DNA from: Pycnococcus provasolii | Taxonomy: Eukaryota; Chlorophyta; Pseudoscourfieldiophyceae; Pseudoscourfieldiales | NCBI GenBank assembly: GCA_049487715.1 | Contig: CP150577.1 | Span: 496,001 to 560,000, forward strand | Length of the DNA stretch: 64,000 nucleotides | Reading direction: 5' to 3' | In this document: one piece after another, positions 10,400 to 17,624 of the stretch | Layout: the number at the start of each line of letters is the position of its first letter | How positions within the stretch are numbered: the first letter of the stretch is position 1 | Translations under genes and position numbers: made by a program | Notes under the pieces: model-generated | Seen by the model: only the letters and a program-made list of their open reading frames with translations | Told to the model about the DNA's origin: nothing | Databases searched by the model: none

Positions 10400-10874
10400 G
10401 TATCATATTTCGTCTAAATAAAAACAGAACATCATCATCATGGACCAAAATTATGGTTATACGGCCATTATGCAAAACGTCGATAACTTCTCCGTTTCAG
10501 GTCAAAACAAGAATTGGTTTGTGACTGACAGTAGCTCTATGTGTGCTGTTCAATAGCCCATAGAGTGCGTTGATAGAACGCACGCACGCTGACGGCCGCG
10601 GCGCCATTAATTTATAACGGGGATTCGCCGTTATGAAGGGAAAATTATCAGGCTTTGGGGGAATGCCGGTCTTTTTCCCTCGCTGTTTTCTAATTTTCAC
10701 ATGTCTTGAAGTTCGCCGTTGATACCAGTTGATGTGGTTGTGGTTGTTGTTGGCGCGAGCAAAAGCGTAACCTTACACCCCTTTCCCTTGTCGTCATCAA
10801 TCAATCAAGGTTCTGATCTTTCTTTTTTTTTTGATTGGATCTCCACTTTGCTAACTGTCCCTTAAGGTGTTGCC

Positions 10875-11945
10875 ATGGCTTCTTCCCGTGGTGGTGTTGG
10901 TGCTTTTGGTACTTTTACCCGTAGAAGAAGTTTTCCTGTTTCTAAGTTCTTTTTTCCTTTTGTATTCTTGTTGTCTGCTCATTATTGTCAGTCTGCTCAT
11001 GCGCGCTTTGGCATGGCGCGACATCAATCTTTTGGCGCTAGTAATCATCGGGACACATCATCATCAAACTCAGGAGGAGGCAGGCACTCTCGAAGTTTTA
11101 TTAGTGCGGGGGGAAGTCGAGAAGAAGCAGCTGAGACGAAAGAGACAGAAATAATTGCGGAGCACGAGCCATCTCAGCACGTTGCGACGACGACCTTAGA
11201 GCAAGAGCAGCAGCCGCAGGAGGAGGGCGACGGCAACGTAGAATCGACAACGTATTGCACCGGCGATCAGTGGATGGACGGCGCGTGGGACGACACAACC
11301 ATGACGTGGAAACCAAACAAATGCACACTCAACCCGTGGGAAGACGCACGGGCAGTTACCGACTGCCTCAATACGCGAAACATCAGGTTCTGCGGTGACT
11401 CGCTTCTGCGTAACATCGTCAGCTACATCGGGAAGAAGTCGGACCCGTCGTTCGCGTTCTTGACTTCGTGGGGAGACGCAAGGCAAGGCGCGATTGACTT
11501 TAAGTGGACCCCTTCCGCGTTTCACCAGCAGTGCTCGCCGAGGACGCCGCAGGGAACCACCGTGATCCATGAGGCGGCTTGGGACATGGGAACGTACTAC
11601 CAAGGCGAGGCTGCGTACAAAACATCCATAACGCGTATAACGAACAACCTTGCAACACGAACGGGTTCGGGAATATGGGTGTCGCTGCACAAACTGCACG
11701 CCGATACGCCTGCATGCAAACAGGAGCCGCAGTGCCACTTGAATAACGGACCTGTACGCGAGAAGGCGTTCCGTGATATGGGCGACACCGCTGCACGCAG
11801 TGCTGGCCTCCGCATCTTTTCCACTTTCATGATGACGAACAACGAATTCGCCGCCGCGCACACGGGTGACGGTGTGCACTTTGATGGAAACGTCACGATC
11901 GCGCAGGCGAATGCCTTGCTCACATACATGTGCACACCGTCTTGA
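10875..11945 (+). CDS. PC-esterase-like SGNH O-acyltransferase, type II membrane or secreted
   Basis: Protein of 356 aa from a clear ATG. A hydrophobic stretch at about residues 22-42 (FFFPFVFLLSAHYC) acts as signal or anchor; residues 45-115 are low complexity. RFCGDSLLRN near residue 170 carries the SGNH serine, and TGDGVHFDG near residue 330 provides the DxxH pair. The Trp/Cys-rich block YCTGDQWMDGAW before the GDS motif matches the TBL-like N-terminal region. Likely O-acetylation of Golgi glycans. GC-richer than the PC-esterase gene at 820-1875 and not a recent duplicate of it. Flanked by inverted nuclease-element ends, and followed by the shared 3' cassette at 11995-12190. Confidence 0.6.
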   Translation: MASSRGGVGAFGTFTRRRSFPVSKFFFPFVFLLSAHYCQSAHARFGMARHQSFGASNHRDTSSSNSGGGRHSRSFISAGGSREEAAETKETEIIAEHEPSQHVATTTLEQEQQPQEEGDGNVESTTYCTGDQWMDGAWDDTTMTWKPNKCTLNPWEDARAVTDCLNTRNIRFCGDSLLRNIVSYIGKKSDPSFAFLTSWGDARQGAIDFKWTPSAFHQQCSPRTPQGTTVIHEAAWDMGTYYQGEAAYKTSITRITNNLATRTGSGIWVSLHKLHADTPACKQEPQCHLNNGPVREKAFRDMGDTAARSAGLRIFSTFMMTNNEFAAAHTGDGVHFDGNVTIAQANALLTYMCTPS

Positions 11946-11994
11946 ATTCACAGTGTACTACCTATGTTAATGAGATGTTTGAAATTGCAAATGA

Positions 11995-12190
11995 TGTTAC
12001 ACTCATAACAGACCATCGTCCTTTAACGCGACACCGTCCCCGTAGGATTAGTTAGTTCTCACAACAGTATTGCAACATTCAGGTCATAAGGAATGTAGAC
12101 GACGTCGGTCAATAGAAGAGAAAGGTCTGTATCATATGTCGTGTATCACTCTGCTCCGGTCCATGATGATGATGTTCTGTTTTTATTTAG
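11995..12190 (+). repeat. Shared 3' cassette T3, copy 1
   Basis: Starts near TGTTACACTCATAACAGACC and runs to TTTTTATTTAG. Longer copies follow the truncated exostosin gene (39933-40396) and the TylF-like gene (61451-61900). Each begins 30-50 bp after a stop codon or inside a coding end, as expected for a transferable 3' end or terminator region. This copy is cut at 12190 by the nuclease-element end. Confidence 0.8.
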
Positions 12191-12202
12191 ACGAAATATG
12201 AT

Positions 12203-12650
12203 ACAGTGCATATTCTTCGGTCAGTCCCTCCCGACCTACCCCCCCTCCCCCTTCCTCCCGGCAACCCTCTCAATCGCAGGGCGAAGCCTGCAACGTGCAC
12301 TCTTGTTAATTAAAAAAAAGGAGGCGACTCCCTTGACCCGAACAAACGAGACTTCACTCTTACAAAAAAACAGGAAGTGCGGCGTCAAAACAGAAAAACA
12401 AGTGAGTGATCCGTGGTGTACCGTTCCTGAAAACTTAAAAAAAAAAGGAGAAAACAACTCTGAAAGCAAAAGGTTGAAAAATAATTTAAAAACAAACTTC
12501 ATCTTTGGCTACACAAGAAACTATCATTCTCACGGAATATGCCTATTCAAAATCTTCCTCGTCATGGAGGGGCTGATCCGCCGCGACGCTGTGTGCGTCC
12601 TCGGTTGCCGCGTCCAGCAGGTCGTGGTGATGCTGCTCGTCGTGGTGATT
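12203..12650 (-). pseudogene. Inverted 3' remnant of a nuclease-like element
   Basis: Read on the reverse strand, about 84 bp of coding sequence (12650 down to about 12546, ending HDEEDFE and a stop) precede the 3' flank seen at 9796-10139. This is the tail of another copy of the 1193-codon gene, cut on its 5' side where a DIRS-like recombinase fragment begins. It lacks the MITE present in the other copy. Confidence 0.7.
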
Positions 12651-12828
12651 GGCGGATGGGCTCCCGGCTCCACCGCTCTAATACAGCACTACATCGATCC
12701 TACCGTTCAAGCCGATGCTGCTGCTGTCTTCTTTGGACATCTTCTTCCTGCTCTGTCTCATCCCGCTGCGGCGGCTGGGCCAGCAGCGCCGCGCGGTGCG
12801 CCGCACGGTGCTGCAGGTGGAGTCTAAG
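12648..12828 (+). pseudogene. DIRS-like tyrosine recombinase C-terminal fragment
   Basis: Encodes IGGWAPGSTALIQHYIDPTV, the end of a tyrosine recombinase with the nucleophilic Tyr in HYIDP, followed by a tail also found in the copy at 16799-17056 (opposite strand). Upstream, with the catalytic Arg, is missing. It is followed by the family's terminal repeat at about 12838-12983. Confidence 0.65.
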
Positions 12829-12837
12829 ATGGCAGAA

Positions 12838-12983
12838 TTGTTTGGGTCCTCGGGTTTATGTACGATTCTACCGGAAGGTTTAGTCGGGGTAAACGGTAGA
12901 GGGCCCCCTCTGAGGTGCCGAGCCGCGGGGTGGCTCGGCTGCTAGGGTTTAAGGTGGTCTCCCTCGGACCACCATGGGACCGT
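12838..12983 (-). repeat. DIRS-like terminal repeat DR, inverted copy
   Basis: Reverse complement of the repeat at 16620-16768, 17419-17569 and 46967-47118. It contains the run through TAGAATCGTACA at one end and the paired GGTCTCCCTCGGACC block at the other. It ends at GACCACCAT before the leader element. Confidence 0.75.
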
Positions 12984-12990
12984 TGCAATC

Positions 12991-13220
12991 ACTATAGCAG
13001 CGAGGGGAAGTGTCGAGATTATACCTTATATGCCTTGTGGGGAACCGTTGTTGAGGACTCGGGATCCCAGAGGGAAAGGGGACGCAATAGGTCGATTGGT
13101 CAAGATGGGCATCCTGACCAACCGACCTAAACTCCCGACTAGGGATAAGGGGGCGCGGCCCCTGGTTGTCTAGGTTGTAAGACTACTCTTTTCTTTTTCT
13201 TTTTCTACTTATTCTCTTCA
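12991..13220 (+). promoter_or_regulatory. Shared upstream leader L, copy 1
   Basis: Begins ATAGCAGCGAGGGGAAGTG and ends in a pyrimidine tract, CTACTTATTCTCTTCA. The whole block or its 3' part recurs at 15915-16056, 16186-16239, 33600-33761, 54545-54582, 56896-57014 and 60241-60300. Here it stands 240 bp before the ATG of the glycosyltransferase gene. A solo LTR (the block ends in CA), a captured promoter/5' UTR, or a mixture are possible. Confidence 0.65.
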
Positions 13221-13459
13221 GTTCGCAACCAATGACCAACGGTCATACTCGGGTTTATCCATTTTTTTTTTAAAAGTTTTCAGGAACGGTAAGTTTTAAG
13301 AAACACTCTGTCTGGCAAGAAGAAACACGAGGAGGTGTAAGTGTGCTTGCAAGAGTCAAGAGGTACCCGTCTTGTACATTAATGAGTGGTATTCGCCACC
13401 ATCAATAGTACTAGTGTTGTTTGCGCCATTCATTGAATTCGTATTTGCCGGCGTCATCT

Positions 13460-15097
13460 ATGATGTCGTATAGGTATGGTGGTGTGGTCATGCGGTGTTG
13501 CTATTTTACTGGTGGTGGTGGTGGTGGTGGGAATATTATGGACACTTCATCACATGCCATTTGCACGTGTGGTGGCCATCGCGTCGTCTTACATACGTCA
13601 CTTAGTGTGAGGTTTCGTCACTGGCTGCTTCTCGTCTTCCTCTTCGTGTCAACTGTTGACGTAACTTTACTTCACGCGTACGAACCTTATGCGCCAATCA
13701 TGTCTGCAGAGTCAGCAGCCGTGACCTTGACGAGTAGTACGAGCGTCTTCTACCCAAAGGCGCCGCGCTTTCCCGCGGTGCGAATCTCCGTTGCCATCCT
13801 AACCGCACCTCGACCGAACGGGAAGGACTACCTGCCGCGCACAATCAAGGCGTGGTGCGAGCTCGGTGTGAGACCTCACGTGTTCGTCGCGGGGAACAAA
13901 ACAATACACGCCGACGACGCGCAGTGCGCGGCTTCGGTGGTTGTGCTTCCCTACTATTCTGGTTCGGGCAACAAACGAATAGAGGAGACGCGGGAGAGGG
14001 TGATGAGCGACTTGGCGAAACGACAAAGGCAGGTGAGGCGACAACGCGGCGACTTTGTGCGCTTCCTGCGCGCCGCGAACCACCTCTTCGCCGACGCGCA
14101 GGGACGAACGCTCGTTGTCGAGGACGATAGCCTGCCGTGCGACGACGCGATCGAGGGAGTCGAGGCGCTGATGCGCGCGGCAGACGCACGAATTGCCGCC
14201 GGCGTCACGTCGTTTGGGGGAAATGGCTTACTGTACGAGACTGAGGATCTGCGACTGCTTACGGAATACGTCGCCAAACACGACATGAAAAATGGGATAT
14301 CGCACGACACCGTGGCCATGGAGTGGCTCCACAAGGAGGCTGGACGGCGCAGCTTCGCCGTTGCTCACAACCTCTTCGAACATGTAGGCTTCCAAAGCAC
14401 AGTCGGCCACGACGACTGCGCGAAGCCTTGCGGCAAGCCAATCGAGGTCGTGCGGGATGACGCACCCGTTCTTCACAAGCTGGGCATAGGATTTCACAAC
14501 AGCACCGCTAGCTCTTCTTGCACACCGCCCGGCGCGCATGTTGCCGTTTCCCCTTGCACGGACGCGACTGATACGTGCGCGGCATTTGATGCGTGGCGCG
14601 CCACATGCTTGGATATGCGCATCAACACAACAAGCGCAGACTACCATGCGAAGTGCTGTCTCGCGAATTTACCTGAGGAGTGGCGTGGATGTGCCGTGGT
14701 GTGGAACGACGAAAGGATGGCGTCGAACGAGGATGCATCAATCGATCCGCTTGACAAGGGGTGTCACGTATCTGTAGAAAGGCCGAAGGACACGCTCGGA
14801 TCCGACGCGTTTTTCGGAGAGGCGTCGTCGTCATTTTCGAACGCGAGTGCGGCGGTGGAGACCGCCGTTCCTGAAATGCAGTATCTCGTCGCATTCGCGA
14901 ATGATACGGGTCTCGCGATATGGTCTGAGGAATCTGCTCGTGCGCTCGTGCTTTCTACGGACGACGGCACCATTGACAGTCACGAGGATGTGGTGGATCG
15001 CAAGGCATCTCGGCTTCGTTCGCACGTCTCTGACGTGCGTGCACGCGTCGGCTCGATCATGGATCGCATTAATAGGATTTCTAGCGTGCATGGCTGA
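13460..15097 (+). CDS. Putative Golgi glycosyltransferase (GT-A type, MGAT4-like pattern)
   Basis: Protein of 545 aa from the first ATG. A single membrane segment at about residues 52-70 (HWLLLVFLFVSTVDVTLL) with a lumenal remainder makes it a type II Golgi protein. The lumenal part opens with VRISVAILTAPRP and has LVVEDDSLPCDD near residue 218, a DxD/EDD metal-sugar nucleotide motif, then SFGGNGLLYE and FEHVGFQST near residue 306, which resembles the acceptor-side block HxGxxS/T of GnT-IV-like enzymes. The C-terminal 170 residues are Cys-containing and unassigned. It probably transfers a sugar to a glycan; donor and acceptor are not determinable. Leader copy L lies upstream. Confidence 0.55.
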   Translation: MMSYRYGGVVMRCCYFTGGGGGGGNIMDTSSHAICTCGGHRVVLHTSLSVRFRHWLLLVFLFVSTVDVTLLHAYEPYAPIMSAESAAVTLTSSTSVFYPKAPRFPAVRISVAILTAPRPNGKDYLPRTIKAWCELGVRPHVFVAGNKTIHADDAQCAASVVVLPYYSGSGNKRIEETRERVMSDLAKRQRQVRRQRGDFVRFLRAANHLFADAQGRTLVVEDDSLPCDDAIEGVEALMRAADARIAAGVTSFGGNGLLYETEDLRLLTEYVAKHDMKNGISHDTVAMEWLHKEAGRRSFAVAHNLFEHVGFQSTVGHDDCAKPCGKPIEVVRDDAPVLHKLGIGFHNSTASSSCTPPGAHVAVSPCTDATDTCAAFDAWRATCLDMRINTTSADYHAKCCLANLPEEWRGCAVVWNDERMASNEDASIDPLDKGCHVSVERPKDTLGSDAFFGEASSSFSNASAAVETAVPEMQYLVAFANDTGLAIWSEESARALVLSTDDGTIDSHEDVVDRKASRLRSHVSDVRARVGSIMDRINRISSVHG

Positions 15098-15120
15098 ATC
15101 CTCAATCTATGGATAAGGGG

Positions 15121-15156
15121 TGTTCGTTCGTTCGTTCGTTCGTTTGTTTGTTTGTT
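15121..15156 (+). repeat. Tetranucleotide microsatellite (TTCG)n(TTTG)n
   Basis: Five TTCG-type units followed by four TTTG-type units just after the glycosyltransferase stop codon. Confidence 0.9.
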
Positions 15157-15193
15157 GTACCATACAGCTGTTGTTGTAAAAGTTATAGTTACG

Positions 15194-15873
15194 TTACAAA
15201 ATGAGAACTTCAGTCATAAAGGGACCAGCGACGCCGCCGGGAGGCGCCTGGCCCTTATCGTTCCAGCCCCAGCACGCGATGGTGCCGTCACTTCGAAGTG
15301 CAACTGAGTGACAGATACCCCCGGCGAGCATGACGCAATCTTCCAAATCGAAATCAGCGGGCGGCGCCATTAATTCCGCTGAGTCGTCGCTGAAGTCCCC
15401 CCACCACGTGAAGCTGCCGTCGTGTCGCACCGCCATCGAATGCAATCACCTTGCATGCCTTGTGGCGGCGCCTGGCCATCGGAGTTGTAGCCCCAGAACG
15501 CGATATTGCCGTCGCGTCGTATCGCCAACGAGTGGTCGCCAATCGCGGCGATTGCGACGAATTCGCCCGCGACGCCGTCGGGAGGCACCTGGCCGTCGTC
15601 GTTGGCTCCCCAGCACGCGATAGTGCCATCGCGTCGAATCGCGAGCGAATGAGTGGAACCCGCGGCAATCGCGACGAAGTCACCCGCGACGCCATCGGGA
15701 GGTGCCTGGCCGTCGCCGTTGTGTCCCCAGCACGCGATAGTGCCGTCGCTTCGAAGTGCTAGGGAATGGTAACCACCTGCGGCAACTGCGACGAATTCTC
15801 CGTCGACGCCGTTGGGAGGTGCCTGTCCGGAGGCGTTGCTTCCCCAGCATGTGTGTGGGTGACGACCCCACAA
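15194..15873 (-). pseudogene. RCC1/BNR-type repeat protein, frameshifted and 5'-truncated
   Basis: The reverse strand encodes at least six tandem copies of an approximately 38-residue unit with the signature HSLALRSDGTIACWG followed by GQAPPDGV, as in RCC1-like beta-propellers. The frame changes near 15450: the N-terminal part reads in one frame (15873 to about 15450) and the C-terminal part in another (15445 to 15194). The start is missing, cut at about 15870 by a repeat that also occurs near 59832 (GGGTGACGACCCCACA). A 1- or 2-base indel is the simplest cause. RCC1-like proteins have diverse roles; no function can be given. Confidence 0.75.
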
Positions 15874-15914
15874 GGGCCCAACCTTCTTACGTCGTCACAA
15901 GCTTTCATACCAGG

Positions 15915-16056
15915 CATAGCAGCGAGGGGAAGTGTCGAGATTATACCTTATGTGCCTTGTGGGGAACCGTTGTTGAGGACTCGGGATTCCAGAGGGGTAA
16001 GGGCGCGGCCCCTGGTTGTCTAAGTTTGTAAGACCACTCTTTTCTTTTCTTTTCTA
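15915..16056 (+). promoter_or_regulatory. Shared upstream leader L, copy 2 (truncated)
   Basis: Same block as at 12991-13220, but the pyrimidine tract breaks off at TTTTCTAAGTACTATTGG. No gene follows directly; a third, short copy lies at 16186-16239. Confidence 0.65.
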
Positions 16057-16185
16057 AGTACTATTGGGTAGGATGGATCGACGGGCAGACGGGAGGATGG
16101 ATCGACGGGCAGACGTGCGCGTCCTCCGAAGATGTCGCGAGTAGATGGAATCACGCCGACACAATCACAACGCGGCCCCTAGTTG

Positions 16186-16239
16186 TCTAAGTTGTAAGAC
16201 CACTCTTTTTCTTTTCCTTTTTCTACTTACTCTCTTCAG
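16186..16239 (+). promoter_or_regulatory. Shared upstream leader L, copy 3 (3' part)
   Basis: GTTGTAAGACCACTC followed by a pyrimidine tract ending CTTACTCTCTTCA. After it, 16249-16280 forms a hairpin GGGATATCTCC/GGAGATATCCC. No gene follows within 1 kb on this strand; 16430-16535 is a diverged piece of the DIRS-like repeat. Confidence 0.6.
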
Positions 16240-16619
16240 TACCCACGGGAGGGGGATATCTCCTGGGGGAGATATCCCGACGGGTGACGTAGTCCCCCTG
16301 TACCCTTGGTTCCCCTCTCAACTGTAACCATTCTTAAGGTCAACTACCCCTTGCTCCCACAACCACTTTGGGGATCCGCACTTGGTCTTGGACCACTAGG
16401 ACCATCCTAAAACTCAATTATTCCATTCTCGCGGCTCGGCACCTCTGCAGAGGGCCCCCTCTACCGGGTACCGTTTACCCCGACAAACCGAAGGTAGAAT
16501 CGTACATAAACCCGAGGACCCAAACAATTCTGCCAAAAGGTCAAATGACGTGGTTACAACCCAAAATTAAATCCTGAATGGCCCCCAGCAACCCATAGTC
16601 AGGGCGGGCGGGTGGGAAA

Positions 16620-17569
16620 GGTTGCGCGAACAGCGCAACCAGCAGCAGGAATGGTGGTCCGAGGGAGACCACCTTAAACCCTAGCAGCCGAGCCACCCCG
16701 CGGCTCGGCACCTCAGAGGGGGCCCTCTACCGTTTACCCCGACTAAACCTTTCGGTAGAATCGTACATAAACCCGAGGACCCAAACAATTCTGCCATCTT
16801 AGACTCCACCTGCAGCACCGTGCGGCGCACCGCGCGGCGCTGCTGGCCCAGCCGCCGCAGCGGGGTGAGACAGAGCAGGAAGAAGATGTCCAAAGAAGAC
16901 AGCAGCAGCCGCATCGGCTTGAACAGTAGGATCGATGTAGTGCTGTATGAGAGCGGTGGAGCCTGGAGCCCATCCGCCAATGTATTCGATGCGAGATATG
17001 TTAACGCCGAGAGCATTGCAAGCTGACGCCATGCCCGAGCGTAGACTGCCTGGCAAATACTTAACACCAGCTGGCGGCAGGAGGGAAAAGATCAGCAGAG
17101 ACGACCTCCTCGAAATCTCTCGGAAGCAAATAGTTAAGCTGCACCGGCTGTTGTCCTACAGGCGCAACAGCTCTGCCTTGGGCCTCAGCCACAGCTTGAT
17201 CACGTTGAGCTTCCGCAATCTGCAACTGCAAACGCAAGGCCACAATCTCAGGTGGCTCTTGTGCGACAGCTGCCATATGCAAGTGCCCTCAAGCACTTAA
17301 TCAAAATCTCCTCGGAGTAGTAGCTAAAATCAGAAATCTCCTCGGAGTAACAAGATAGGTAGTTCACTTGTGAACTCCTCACGTCAGTGATCCCACGCGT
17401 CTCGACACGTGTGGCTGCAAAGGTTGCGCGAACAGCGCAACCAGCAGCAGGAATGGTGGTCCGAGGGAGACCACCTTAAACCCTAGCAGCCGAGCCACCC
17501 CGCGGCTCGGCACCTCAGAGGGGGCCCTCTACCGTTTACCCCGACTAAACCTTTCGGTAGAATCGTACA
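16620..17569 (-). mobile_element. Internally deleted DIRS-like retroelement with direct terminal repeats
   Basis: Two copies of an about 150-bp repeat in the same orientation (16620-16768 and 17419-17569), each beginning with the perfect hairpin GGTTGCGC-GAACA-GCGCAACC and ending GAATCGTACA, bracket a short interior. Read on the minus strand, the interior has a Gln/Ala-rich gag-like start (17282-17061) joined to the C-terminal end of a tyrosine recombinase (17056-16799). Reverse transcriptase, RNase H and the rest of the recombinase are absent, so a large internal deletion has occurred. The 340-bp left end (17230-17569) is duplicated at 46780-47118. Confidence 0.65.
16799..17056 (-). pseudogene. 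Tyrosine recombinase C-terminus of the DIRS-like element
   Basis: Encodes SLRSGMASACNALGVNIS and then EYIGGWAPGSTALIQHYIDP. The Arg of SLRSG, the Trp of GGW and the Tyr of HYIDP sit at the spacing of catalytic R, H/W and Y in DIRS/Ngaro-type recombinases. The rest of the enzyme is deleted. It would have integrated circular cDNA of the parent element. Confidence 0.7.
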
Positions 17570-17624
17570 AAAAACCATTCATTTTAAGAGGTATTTTAAG
17601 TAATAAAACCAAATTTGCAAAACC

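Noticed and set aside
12141-12827. 228-codon open frame spanning the T3 cassette end, nuclease-element 3' end and recombinase fragment
   Set aside because: It runs across three unrelated repeat junctions and, for half its length, antisense to known element sequence. Only the recombinase-coding end is real.
13178-13221. Short intron GTAAGACC...TTCAG in the leader element
   Set aside because: The tract looks like a donor plus polypyrimidine acceptor, but other copies end TTCA followed by A or C, not G, so splicing cannot be general. Kept only as a remark.
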